DNA of 64,000 bases. It comes from Rhynchopus euleeides (taxonomy: Eukaryota > Euglenozoa > Diplonemea > Diplonemida > Diplonemidae). The stretch spans positions 1,426,001 through 1,490,000 of the forward strand of contig OY723251.1 of assembly GCA_963210315.1 (NCBI GenBank), written 5' to 3'. How positions within the stretch are numbered: the stretch's first letter is position 1; every line of letters starts with the position of its first letter. Both the position numbers and the translations under genes were made by a program. This document shows positions 44,033-55,136 of this stretch, in pieces. A model generated the notes under the pieces. It was not told where the DNA came from. It saw nothing but the letters and a program-made list of their open reading frames with translations, and searched no databases.

Positions 44033-44342
44033 AAACAAAAGACGGGCATCCCCCCTGCTGGCAGGCTTTGAGCAAGACGCTGCTGAGGGTGTCCCCCCTC
44101 TTGTGCCCTGCGACATGACGAGACATGCCTCTGCCCGATGCCCACCGCCCCCACTTCCCCCTGCCGCATCCCCCCCTCCGGCCCATGCACCCGGTCTGTT
44201 TTGTTGGTTGGGGTTTTTGATTTCCCACACACACGCACCGCCCTCCCCTTCATATAACCACGCACACAGGGTCTACCCACACTCAAGCGCGTCTCCCCGG
44301 CACACCCGCTTCTCGCTTGGTGCTGTCCCGGGCGAAGGGCAC

Positions 44343-47300
44343 ATGTCGCAGCCGGACTGGGACCCCGACAGGATCGACCCTGCTGTCGACGATGTCAACA
44401 GCGACGATGAGTCACAGGTGATGAACCGGGACGTCAGCAGCATTGCCTCTTCGGGATCCATCGATGTTGTCTACAAGAAAATGCTGAGCGTGCACACGGC
44501 GATTGCCATGCTGTGTGTGACAGGCATGCTCCTCATTGCTATAAACGTCGACGTTCTCAGCGCAGCGGCCTGCGACGCTGGCCTGGACGATACCCGAAAG
44601 ACAACAGACCACGCTGTCGACGCCGTCTCTGAGGCTGCAAAGAACTCCCTTGACAGAGTCTCAGCCGAGCTCATGCTGTACACCGTCGCCGGGATCACCG
44701 AGATCGTGTCGGGGCACATCGGAACAGGGGATGCCATCATCCACCGCATGTTCATGTTCTCGGCAATCGAGCATGCCAACCGCCCAAAGAACGACACGGC
44801 ATGGCTGGACATGCTGTCTCGCTTCATCTGGTATGAGGTTGCGGCATCGAGCCTCACCAGCTCTGCAACCGCCGTCGGTGTGACCAGCGGAGACTGGGGC
44901 ATCGTGATGTACCCCTCCGACAGAGGGCACGGCGACCCCCACTTCCAGTCGACCCTCCCGCTGGAATGCATGCGGATGCAGCCTCAGGGCAGCTTCACCG
45001 GGACTGTACATCCTTTCTCCGGCCTCCAGATTAACTCCACAGCCTACCCGCTTGAGCCGGAGGAGCAGAAGTTGGAGAAGGTGCCCGGGATTTCCGAGGC
45101 AAGGGAGGGTTTGATCAAGATGTCGGAGCTGAAGTTTTCCAATGTCCAGCCTGTCGGGAACTTCATCGGCTACACGCTGGTTGCAAACCTCCCGGATGCG
45201 TCGGGGAGCAGTGCGGCGACAGAGGTGTCGCTCTTCATGAGCCTGCAGCACATCCAGGCGTTTCTGGCGAACCTGCATCAGTCCTCCTCGACGGTTAACG
45301 CCCAGTCCGTCACCCGGATCTTCACCGTCATCGCCTCGTCGTGGCTGATGCACAGGGCAAAGGAGCTCGGGAAACCTTGGGAGGGCTACGACCAACGAGG
45401 GCTGCTCACTGGCGTGTCGCATGGGAATGCCACAGGCGAGAAGATGGCCTTGGATCCCTTGAGGGGGGTTATGCGCGTGACGTATGCGGCGCTTCCGGAT
45501 GTGAATGCGACAGACCCAATCATCCAGGGGGTCGCTCGTACGATTGCGGGGAACTATAGTGGGATCAACCATGCGCCCCGGCAGGTAAAGGTGGTTGTGA
45601 ATGGGGTGAAGGAAGCTCATCTGGTTGCAGTGGACAGGTTCCAGCGGGTGGACATGGGTCTTGACTGGTGGGTTGTGATTACAATCGACGTGGCGTCTCT
45701 GTACGCTGGCGTGCTGGAGCAGGGGATGCAGGTACAGGCCTATATCGAGGCTGACAAAGAAAAGGTGGCTGACAAGATTGCGTCTGACCGGTTGCGCGTT
45801 GAGCTCATCTCCGCTGGAGTGGGGCTGGCGCTCGTGCTGGTCAGCATTGCGTTATCTTACCGCATCGTGCGACCCATCGTGCTCATGCAGCAGAACATGG
45901 CGCTCGTGGCGAATATGGAGCTCGAGTCTGTCGACTTGGTGCACAAATCTCACCTCTATGAGCTGTCGCGCATGCAGCGGGACTTCCGGAAGATGGTTGA
46001 GAACCTGACGGAGTTCCGTGCGTACGTCCCGGTGTCTGTCCTTCAGAGCAGCGGCTACAGCGGGGCGGGCGGGAAGGAGGTCGCAGAGCCTCCGACAGGG
46101 AATGTGGCCATCGTGTTCACCGATATCAAAGGCTCGACGGAGCTGTGGAAGAGCAGCGCCGGGGATATGAACGCCGCGATGGAGATCCACAACGAGGTGA
46201 TGCGTGATGCCTGCAAAGACTTCGACGGGTACGAGGTGAAGACAATCGGGGATGCCTTCATGGTGTCCTTCCATTGCCAGTACATGGCATCCAAGTTTGC
46301 CCTTCAGGTGCAGAGCAAGCTTGCCCTGAGGAAGTGGCCAACAGGGCTGACCCTGCCCGAGGCTGGTGTGGTGGTGCGCATTGGAATCAACTACGGCTCG
46401 ACGATCGCAGAAGAGAACCCTGTGACGGGGCGTGTGGACTACCGCGGCAGCACGGTGAACCTCGCGTCGCGTGTGGAGGCAAAGGCGAAGGGCGGCACCA
46501 TCTGCCTCACCTCAGACATGTACACTGCCATCAAGCCAGACCTGGCGGCTCTGGGCAACCCTGCCATACACAACCATGGGGTGCACGACATCAAGGGCCT
46601 GGGCAACGGGCACCAGCTGTACCTCATGGTGCCTTCGCACCTGTCGAAGCGGTTCAGCGACGCCACAACGGATACGGAGGTGCGGGGCGGATTAGTCCAG
46701 GTGAAGAGCCCCAAGCGGAGCCCTGCCACCCCCAGCAAGCGTGAATCCATGGACAGCGGGTCCACAACCAACAGCAAGCAGCGGTCGGAGAGGGAGAAGG
46801 AGAAGGAGGCGAAGAAGACTGGCCTCCATGTCCTGAGGTCCAACGTCACAGTCGCAGTGTGCAGAGTGGTATGTCGGGCATTTGAGTCTTTTCCAGCACC
46901 GCATGACAGTGGCTGACGCCCATGTCAGGTTGTTGAGCACCTGGTTCGTCAGTGTTTTCTACATATGCACACCCCTCCTCACAGCGAGACACGAAAGGCG
47001 ACCAAGCACTGTTCGACAACTGCAACATCATGGTGCGGTCTGCCCTGGAAGCGGCACACGCCACAGACGGTGTGATCGGGAATGTGACGGGCAGGACCCT
47101 CACGGTGGTGTGGAACGCCTCAAAGAAGTGCACGATGCACAGCACGGCGGCGCTGAATTTCGTGTCGGAGATGAAGAAGCTGCAGGGCATCATGCAGGTG
47201 GGCCTCGCCACAGGAGCGATGCTCCACGGCAACGTCGGGACGAAGACGAGCCGCTTCGCCACCGCCTTCGGCACACCCCTCGAGGCTGCTGAGGCAATGA

Positions 47301-47644
47301 ATTGCCACGCCAGCATGTTCGGGGTGTACTGCCTCTATGCAGACTGCACATCAGACAAGCGTCTCCAGTCCGACGACACAGTGCGGGCGTGCCTGCGCAT
47401 GGTGGACGCTTGGATGGATGATGGGAAACGCCGGGTCATTCAAATATACCAGATGCATTTGCCCAGCCTTGCCCAGGCGTTGCAGGGTTGGGGTGGCGTG
47501 TCGATCAACGACGAAGATAGGGATATGTACGTCGACCTGGAACATCACTCCCGAACAGTGCAAGAAAGCATGGAAGGTGTTGAAGGCCTCGAGAAGCTTC
47601 GCAGTCTGATGGAGGAATCGAACGATCCGATCTTGAAGGTATGA
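44343..47644 (+). CDS. Receptor-type adenylate cyclase, two exons, with a degenerate second cyclase domain
   Basis: Exon 1 is 44343-46868 (842 codons), intron 46869-46984, exon 2 46985-47644 (219 codons plus stop), about 1061 residues. The start is the first in-frame ATG (MSQPDWDPDR); the frame is open upstream without one. Parts: cytoplasmic tail; TM1 about 49-73; a large extracellular region with several N-x-S/T sites, ending in a dCache-like GLDWWVVITIDVASLYAGV; TM2 about 487-508; a HAMP-like linker; then a class III cyclase domain. The metal ligands are D594 (FTDIKGST) and D637 (TIGDAFM). K633 and D699 (VDYRGSTVN) are the ATP-selecting residues, and N706 and R710 stabilise the transition state. 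It should therefore make cAMP from ATP at the membrane in response to an external ligand. After a Lys/Ser-rich linker, a second cyclase fold begins at LRSNVTVAVCRV and continues in exon 2 (VGLATGAMLHGNVG, FGTPLEAAEAM) with metal and catalytic residues replaced. Family assignment is firm; the ligand is unknown. Confidence 0.88.
46869..46984 (+). other. Spliceosomal intron (116 bp, phase 0) in the cyclase gene
   Basis: The donor GTATGT follows codon 842. The acceptor CCTCCTCACAG precedes CGA GAC ACG. Removing it fuses the first strand of the second cyclase fold (NVTVAVCRV) to the rest in frame. Reading through instead gives a stop at 46916 and truncates the domain, so the intron is well supported by the protein homology. 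Confidence 0.8.
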
Positions 47645-48040
47645 CATGACACAGACACTATGTGTCTTTGCGATTGTTGTGATACACTGTAATTTGGCCG
47701 CTTTTATGAAAGAACTCGCTTTTCGCGCCGACATCCTGCGCACAATGCATGCAGGCACCGTTTGTAAACAAAGAACGCAGTCGTTTTGCGTTCAACAAAA
47801 AGGCGTCCAGATCTGTTCTCCCACAGTTGCTGGAGACCTGGTGTCGACGAGAAGGCAAGATAATCACAGTTTATTTTTTATTGAGAGTTGTGCAACAACG
47901 CAGGAAACTGTGCCAGTGCAGATCCTTGCAGAACTTCCCACACACTTCATGACATGGGGTGTTCTCGCGATCGACGAATACCCTTCGGCTCTTCTATTGT
48001 TCCCTTTCAGATTTGCACTAAAACACAGTTTCCACAACAG
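47645..48040 (+). other. 3' flank of the cyclase gene; possible extra exon
   Basis: The exon 2 stop TGA overlaps a good donor context (AAG followed by GTATGA at 47639). An open frame from about 47729 reads NKERSRFAFNKKASRSVLPQ. A third exon is therefore possible, but no homology supports it. Confidence 0.25.
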
Positions 48041-48043
48041 GGA

Positions 48044-48156
48044 ACCTGTCAGTGTCAAAAAGATAGTAGGCAGCGCTTGGGCAACAAATTCAACCCCCTC
48101 ATCAGGCTGCGGAGTTGCTTTTGTTTTGCCCGGCTTTAGCGCACAAACAACAGCCT
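48044..48156 (+). repeat. Family E repeat, copy 5, downstream of the cyclase gene
   Basis: CCTGTCAGTGTCAAAAAGAT, CCCTCATCAGGCTGCGG and TTTAGCGCACAAACAACAG. Same orientation as the copy upstream of the gene. Confidence 0.75.
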
Positions 48157-49201
48157 TCATACATGTCTAGTACGTATCGAAAACGCGGAAAAAACGTACC
48201 AAAACGTACCAAAAAATGGTACGTTTTTGAAAAAAGAAATAAAAAAATACCGTATACCATACATCGGGCGTTATTGCGTTACCAGTAACGGTAATACCGT
48301 TATTTTTTCGGTAAAATAACTTACCGTTAATAACGTTCCAGAACGGCCGAATAACGTTATCCGAAAATCGGTAACGTTATTTTTCCGCGTTATACCGTTA
48401 TCGATAACGGTAATACCGTTATTACCGTTATCAGGAACGGTAATAACGTTATCGGTAACGTTATTACCGTTATTACCGTTATCGGTAACGGTAATACCGT
48501 TATCAGTAACGGTAATAACGTTATCGGTAACGTTATTACCGTTATTACCGGTAATACCGCGTTATTTTCGGTATTTTTGGGCAACTTCTATAGGGGGACC
48601 CTTTTCGAATTTTTTTTTCGGGGTGGCCAGAATGGGCTGTTTTAGGCTATTTGAGGCCATTTTCGAGCAAATTTTTGGGTTTAGAGCCACGCAAAGGGTC
48701 TAAAATGGGCATGCCAATCTCAAAAAATGCTCAAAATTCCGAGAGATTTCAGATTTTTCGAATTTTTTGACCGAGAAAATTCTGACCCCAAAATGTGGTC
48801 CTTGTGGTCTGGAACTGTCCGTTGTCGAAGGAATTGGTGAAAAAATCGTGATTTTTGGCCTCTGGATCACCCATGCCGTCCCAAAAATCAAGCAAAAGAG
48901 GTTTGGTAGGTGCATTTTTGGGTGAACATGAGCCATTGTGCCAACCTGCTTGATTTCACCCGAAAATTGGAATCCGTTGAATATGGTTTCTGATGAAAAT
49001 GTGAAAATTTTCGACCTTCTTCGCAGTTTTTGCCACTTCCTTGCCCCATCTTTCCCACCCAAAATCGAAGTACCGTGAATGGTGTTGTTGAAAGGTCCAA
49101 ATTGCGTTGGTTGTGCGTAGTTCTGCCGAAATCGTGCACACGTTGTGCATAGTGCATGTGTAACGCCATTTGCGACCAAAATGTAAATTTCCTGCACCCG
49201 A

Positions 49202-49322
49202 GCGTTGACGCTTCCACACACCCTTACAAACCCACTTGCCTGATGAAGGGGGTGGTGTGTAGAGCACGTTTGGCAGGGCTGAATGACACTTTCCGCGCGA
49301 AGGTCGTGTGCGTAATTAAAAA
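49202..49322 (+). repeat. Family F short repeat, copy 3
   Basis: GCGTTGACGCTTCCACACAC, TTGCCTGATGAAGGGGG, TAGAGCACGTTTGGCAGG and GTGTGCGTAATTAAAAAA. This is the most complete copy. Confidence 0.7.
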
Positions 49323-49461
49323 ACGGTCCGAGGGCCGGAGGCCCGAGGCCTTTTTTTACCTGCACGAGGGTGCAATTGAGGCCGATACGGGGTGCAGATG
49401 ATGGTTTCTTGCACAACCCAGTCATGTTTTGCACATCACGACGAACTCGGAAATTCCTCAT

Positions 49462-49527
49462 ATTTGCACTCCAGGTCTCATATTTGCACTGGTGCAAATA
49501 TGGGACCTGGAGTGCGTGCAAATAATG
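49462..49527. other. Long hairpin
   Basis: TATTTGCACTCCAGGTC then ATATTTGCAC on the left pairs with GTGCAAATAT then GACCTGGAGTGC on the right, with a 2-nt centre. The stem is about 30 bp with one small internal mismatch. Confidence 0.75.
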
Positions 49528-50284
49528 ACTGGGGGGTGCAAGAAAGTTCAAATTGCGTAGTTCCTGCGTACTTCGTGCGTAGCCCGAGCGTACTTTGGGT
49601 AGTTCGTGCGTATATTGTGCGAAGCGTCTTTGACAGCACCAGTAACGGACTTTTGGAACGTAACTATTTTAGAACGGACCGGGAAAAAATGGGCACGTCG
49701 CTACTTCGCGCTACTTCGTCGCTCGTAACGAGTAAAAATATCAGGTGGTTTATACACCGCCAATGTGAGGTGTGCGGGTGTATTCCTGAAGGATTCACTT
49801 CTGCGTCCACACTGAGTGATTTTGGAGTGATTTTCACTCCAAATTTCACTCCAGGAACATTGGATGCTGCAAGGTTGCAGGGGTTTCTGCAGTATTTGCC
49901 TTGAAAAAGCCAAAAAACATGATTTTTTCACGAAACTCGACATGTCCGTGCGTTATTATCCAAAAAATGGTCCCAGGGGGGTATTCTGGAGCCATCTCCA
50001 CCAAAAACTACACCATCCGCCCGCAAAATTGTCCGAATAACGCAAGTTTTCATGAAAATAACGGAAAAATAACGCGTTATTTTAGGAGAAAACGTTTTCC
50101 AATTTTTTGACATCACGGAGTGGCCCCCTGGAGTGATATTTTACCCAAGAAAATTCTTTTAGGGGGGGTAGGGACCCGAGTTTCGGGTCAGATTCACCGG
50201 GAAATGCTGCCTTTTTTGGGGTCAAAAAATAACGCAAAAATAACGTTATTACCGTTACTGGTAACGGAATAACGCCCAATGTAT

Positions 50285-50629
50285 GTATACGTAAATATTA
50301 TGGAACGTAAATATTATGGAACGGGCCCATTTTTGGCCGGTCCGTTCCATAATATTTACGTTCCATAATATTTACAGGGCCAGTTGGGGACTCGGTGGTG
50401 AGGACGGCTTGCGTCAGGAATCGCGCGAAAAGTGCACGAGTAGGTCCCGTCAGGGACTCTGTATGCCGTCCGATCACCTGGTCCAAGTCCCCGAGTCGCA
50501 GAAAGCCCTGTAAATATTATGGAACGAAAAAAATCTGGAACGCCAACCCACCAGCGTTCCAAAATATTTACGTTCCATAATATTTACGTTCCATAATATT
50601 TACGTTCCAAAATATTTACGTATACGGTA
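50285..50629 (+). mobile_element. Family A MITE, copy 7
   Basis: Complete core and right end. The left tip is TATACGTAAATATT without the outer TACCG, abutting the right end of element Q. Confidence 0.75.
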
Positions 50630-50689
50630 ATTAATTTTCCCGGTAAATTCCGCGTTATTTTGGAATTATTGCCATGGATGTATTCAGAT

Positions 50690-50807
50690 CTTAATAAGAG
50701 AGGAATTTTTTTCGCCAAATCTACCTCCTCCTCCTCTTAGATTAAGACCTTAGTCCATAAACGGCCCAAAAAAGCCCAACATCTGAATCCCCTTAATTAA
50801 GGTCTTA
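50690..50807. repeat. Flank of element J with TTAAGGTCTTA motifs (possible hAT subterminal region)
   Basis: TTAAGACCTTAG at about 50736 and TTAAGGTCTTA at about 50795. The same motifs follow J at about 54825 and 54850. Joining both flanks at the duplicated TA restores one continuous motif-rich stretch next to the hAT-like gene at 55137, so J probably jumped into that element's end. Confidence 0.5.
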
Positions 50808-51271
50808 CAGGGGGGGGTCAAATAAACGTACTTAGTACTACTATTCGGCGAACGCGCGGGCCTAAATCGACCTCGCCAGAAAATTAATAAATAGTTTGCG
50901 AGCGAATAGACGTACTAAGTACGTCTATTCAACTTTTCCTAAAAACGCTGTTTGCAGGGGCTCTGCGGGGCTGTTTGGTCCACCAGGGGCGCGCTGGTCA
51001 CTGCTGTCGTCCGTCTCTCACTTCTTCTGCCTTCCGGTCGAGTATCCGCTCTGTTCTCGTTCTACCACTCGCCCCTCATTTGGTTTCGTACCGTTTTGAT
51101 TTGTATTGCCCCCCCCCCCTCTGGTGCCCCCCCTGGTTGACATTCTTGTTGAGTTAGTGAAAGCATACACAGTTCATCAGAGCTGTCAGCTTCACTGTCG
51201 GTGGTTGGTTGGTGCGTTGATGCTTAAAAAAAAGATGTGAAAAAGGCAAGCCACAACCAGCACGCCCCAAC

Positions 51272-53161
51272 TTACTTCTTCTTCAAGTTCTTGGGCTTGC
51301 TGGGGCAAGTCTGCATGTTGTGCCCAGGCTTCCTACACCCTTTGCAGAGCCTGCGGTGTTTGTTGGGAGTCTGGGTGGTCGGGGACGCTGCGCGCTTCTT
51401 TTCGGAGGACTGGGAGGACTGGGAAGGCTGTGTCTGTGTGAGAGAGTTCACACGAACCGGCTTCGCCCATGCCAAGATGCTTGACTGTTGGGTTGGCTGA
51501 GACACAACTTTCTTTTGGGTGGACTGCTTCTCTGTGCTCTCTTTTGCCTTCCCGTCCAACCCAGGTTCAAGGTCCGCACCACCAGCCTCAGGGGATGTTT
51601 CTGTGCTTGGTGCGAAGGTGAGGTCCGGACAAAGGGAGCTCTTCACGAACCCGTCCTCCTCACCCGACACCTTCAGCACGTACCCCATATCCCGCAAGCG
51701 CTGGGCTACCACCTCCCCCCTCACACTTTCCACCGACTTTCCCCAAACAGCTCCAACAGAGGTGCACATGGCCTCGCGGTACCACCTCTCTGTGAAGCGA
51801 CAATCCTGGCGAAAACCTTCGGCTGTTGATTTCTTTATCTCGAGACGGGCTTTGTCCTTGAGCCCTTCCAGGTGAGTGTGGAAGGCAGCCTTGAATGGTG
51901 CAAATGCATGCACATCAAGGTACTGCACTGTTCCTGTCAACCCACCTGGAATGACCGCTGACTTCGCCCCCGTCTTCCTGTGCAAGTACGCAACATTTTT
52001 TGGTGCAATGTGTGTTGTCGCCGAGTCATAAATGACAAGCACGTTTTTGTTTTTGCAAATGGGGGCCAAGACGCTGTCAATCCACCACCGCCACTCGGCT
52101 TCTTTGACCCAGCCGGTTTTCTGGAAAGTACAGTTACTGGGGGGGGGCAAATACAAGGGTATACTCTTCTATTCACCGTGCCAGCTTACGTAATTCAGGG
52201 TTTTCAAAAAATTGTTTTTTAGCTGAAAAGTTGTCTAGTATGCAAATACAAGAGTATATACTCTTGTATTTGCATACTAGAAATGTGGCCTCCGGGTGGG
52301 CCCTCATGGGGCAGCGGCGCCGAAGAGACAATACGAGCGTCCTCTTGGCCTTTCCCACCCCGAGGCGACTCCCACCAGACCGTGACGACTCCAGACAGGA
52401 GGCCCACTGGCCTGGGGGGGGTCATTGGAAGTACAAAATATGATGAAAACCCCACAAAAGTTCTTCAAAAGTCTAGTATGCAAATACAAGAGTATACTCT
52501 TGTATTTGCTCGGTGAACTTTGTAAAATCGCGATTTCTGGAGTACTCTTGTATTAGCATATACCCTTGTATTTGCATATACTCTTGTATTTGCCCCCCCC
52601 CCCCCCCCCAGTAACCCCCGAGTCTTTGTGAATCTGATGCTCCTCCTTCTTTATCCTCTCGCCCGCACCTTTAAAAACGATCGACTGCTTTGTCGCAAGA
52701 ATGGTCCTGTCTTTCACACTGAACGTGACAGCACCAATCAACGTGGCAAATCTATTTTTTCCAGCATCGGTATCGACCACGATGTTGGTGTCAGTGGTGT
52801 AGCACAACAGTTTGTCCCTGCGGGTAGAGCTCTTGTACAAGGCAGACTCATCCACATTCACAACCAGGTCAAAAGTACCAAAGGGGTTGTGCAGCAGCTC
52901 GGACCCGATGGAGAGGCGTCTGATGGTGGACCAGAAGCTGTGCAACTGGACCCGGGCTTTTTCAAGAGAAAGCTTGGCAATGCGCGAAGTACGAAATTGA
53001 AACTTGTTTCTCCTGGCCCAACCGTCGATCCACTCCACCGAAGCCTGGAAGCCTTTCGGGAAGGGAACAAAGGACATGGCAAGCTCCTTGATTTTGCGGC
53101 GCGTCGTTGGCAAGTCGTTCTTCCGCCGTTCTCCCACTTCTTTAAGCACGTGGGCCTCCAC
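51272..53161 (-). pseudogene. J pogo-like DDE transposase with zinc knuckle, split by element I
   Basis: Minus strand. The N-terminal part (53161 to 52614) has a CENP-B-type HTH (TTRRKIKELAMSF, then VEWIDGWARRNKFQFRTSR) and the first catalytic Asp in LVVNVDESALY. The C-terminal part (52136 to 51272) has the second Asp in VLVIYDSATTHIAP, the third in VQYLDVHAFAPFKAAF, a Ser/Gln-rich linker and a CKGCRKPGHNMQTC knuckle. The two parts are in register on either side of element I at a TA, so the gene was intact when I landed. The true start is unclear: upstream the frame lacks an ATG, and the neighbouring frame begins MAPDTPHHRC near 53268, so a frameshift in the G-run around 53180 or a spliced 5' exon is possible. 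Both the insertion and the start problem make this copy inactive. Confidence 0.75.
52138..52612. mobile_element. Family I MITE inside the J transposase
   Basis: Inverted ends CTGGGGGGGGCAAATACA and TTTGCCCCCCCC...CAG, flanked by TA within GTTA/TAAC. The ends carry repeated AAATACAAGAGTATA words on both strands. It has no transposase. A second copy enters the window at 63943. Confidence 0.8.
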
Positions 53162-53747
53162 CTCAGGAAAGAAACACGACCTCCCCCTCCCCGCCTTTCT
53201 TTTGGCATGTGTTTTTCCGCAGCTGGTCCTCGAAGGCTACATCTATGGTGAGGTGTGTCTGGGGCCATCCGTCCACATCTTCTCGTTGGTGGTAGGGACT
53301 GCGGACGCCGTAGATGAGGAGTCGTTTAATGCGCGCCGCTCTTCAGCAGTGATTTTGACGCCTCTGGACCCCAGGAGTTTGCGGGTTTCCGGGTTTGCGG
53401 TCTTCAGCAGTGGTTCTGATGCCTCTGGACCGCAGGAGTTTGCGGGTTCGCTGGTTTCCCGTCCGTATGTGTCTGAGGGGGGATGCCCCGATTCCCTTCG
53501 TCACGACATATCTTTGAGCGTAGGTCACTTCCCCCCTCTACGGACCCCGTGCACCCTGGTTCCCCTAAGTGGCACCAATAGACCCCGTTGTCCCCATTCC
53601 TTGCCCCAAAGTTTGCAGATTTGTGTGTCTCCAAAAAGAAAATCTCAAAAAAAACGAAAAATTTCCCCAAAAAAAAAGGGTGAAAAGTAAGTACTACTAT
53701 TCAACGGCCCAACGTGCCCCAGAGCCCCAAAAAAATAAGTACTACTA

Positions 53748-54750
53748 TTGGTGCCCCTGATTTACCCCTTTTTCACTACGCACAAACTACGCAATCTGGG
53801 GGGGGGGTCTCGCTTTTTGGTCCCCCCCCAGTTTTTTTTGGTCCCCCTTTCTGTGTGGCTACTGAGACAGGACTGGAGGCACTGCGCTGACCGAGCAAAA
53901 AATTATTGCCAGAACTCACTATACACCGTACGAAAGAACGCACGACATGTGGGGCGGGACTCCAGAAACACCTGGGCAAGGTTGCCCCATGCCCAGAAAC
54001 ACCTGAGAAGGAAGTGAGTTCCAGGAGCCGCGTAGAACACCCTCGAGATTGTGAATGATGATACGATCACAGCCTTCAGGGCGCTGCGAGGTGCCACCCT
54101 GAAGGTGGCCCTTGACATCAAGGAGAGCGTCGGCCGAGGGGTCGACGAAAAGCTGAAGAAGGCGCTACTGGCACTGGATCCCGCGGGGTATACGGAGGTC
54201 ACCGCCACACAGGCAACCTCCGCTGACAACGTCCAGGAGACGTTATCCGAGGGGATCACAACGGCACTAGAGATCTGTGTCACGGGATCCAGGCGCCCAC
54301 TCTCCCTCGACGGTCTGGGGATTGTTGTTGGGTATGGTGTCGTTTCCTGCAGCTGCAAAAAAGCGTAGCAACTGTGCTTCCTTCTTCCTTAATGATGCGT
54401 TGACGCTTCCACCCGGAGGAGCTGAAGCAGGCACCGCTTAATGATGCGTTGATGCTTCCACCCGACGAGCTGAAGCAGGCACCGCGCCAAAGGGCACCCC
54501 CAAAGAGACCTGCAAAGACTGCGTCGAAACCCGCACCGAAGGCTGCCAGCGCTGCAGCACCTGAAGAACCTGCAGCACCTGCAGCACCTGAAGCGCCTGC
54601 ACCCTCACTGACCCCGGAACAGCAAGAACTCCTTGAGTTTGGGGTCCCGGCATAGAGACAGAGAATGGCTGAGTAAATCAAAAAATGAGACCCCCCCCCC
54701 CCTTTTCACTACGCACAAACTACGCAATATGGGGTCGTCAGGGGCACCAA
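53748..54750 (+). mobile_element. Element L, copy 2, inserted in element J
   Basis: About 1003 bp, nearly identical to 16943-17944. The uninterrupted J sequence at 13755-13775 (ACTACTATTCGGC) shows the insertion point exactly. CTA is present on both sides, consistent with a 3-bp target duplication. Confidence 0.8.
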
Positions 54751-54804
54751 CTATTCGGCTAAGTACTACTATTCAACTAAGTACGTTTATTTGACCCCCC
54801 CCTG

Positions 54805-55136
54805 TAAACCTCTTAGTGTAACCTCTTTAAGGTCTTACACTCAGAGGTTAAGACCTTAGTTCGATCTTCAGCAATATTACGTTGACAGCGGGTGAACCCA
54901 GCAGGTTCCTGCACACACCCGCCCCCCGCGCCCCCACCACACGCACGTTCGTGCCCCCCCCCCCCCCCCACCACACACTCAGTTGACTCCAACACTCACA
55001 TCCCCCACGAGGACTCTTATTTGCGTGGCAGCAAGTGGCAACATAGTGTGAGAGAAATGCCACACTGCAAAAGTACGCTTGAGTCACAGAGCGGCAGCAG
55101 AATACAGGTTGGAGTTTTGCCGCTCAGCGGATCATC
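54805..55136. other. 3' flank of the hAT-like gene
   Basis: TTAAGGTCTTA motifs, then a C-rich stretch with a C-run at 54957-54969. No ORF of note. It is probably the non-coding end of the hAT-like element. Confidence 0.45.

Larger units (their letters stand above)
48258..50285. mobile_element. Element Q, palindrome-rich, about 2 kb
   Basis: The left end CATACATCGGGCGTTATTGC with TTACCAGTAACGGTAAT matches the reverse complement of the right end (TTACTGGTAACGGAATAACG, CCCAATGTATG). The left 300 bp are a lattice of GTTATTACCGTTATCGGTAACG palindromes. The interior carries an F repeat, a family N motif at about 48593 and a long hairpin at 49462-49527. A 283-residue minus-strand frame shows no domain. 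It is non-autonomous as far as can be seen. Confidence 0.6.
50808..54804 (-). mobile_element. Element J (pogo-like), copy 2, interrupted by elements I and L
   Basis: Ends CAGGGGGGGGTCAAATAA at 50808 and the reverse complement ending at 54804, with TA on both sides. Outer regions are almost identical to copy 1 at 12148-13813. The transposase on the minus strand is split by element I (52138-52612). Element L sits in the 5' subterminal region (53748-54750). Without these two insertions the element would be about 2.5 kb. Confidence 0.85.

Noticed and set aside
43953..44342. Upstream extension of the cyclase ORF by 130 codons
   Set aside because: It starts at TTG inside a family E repeat, and the first ATG in frame is at 44343. 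The upstream residues are Pro/Ser/His-rich and look like leader sequence.
48700..49551. 283-residue minus-strand ORF in element Q
   Set aside because: It runs through an F repeat and a hairpin, has no domain and has competing open frames. It is most likely chance.
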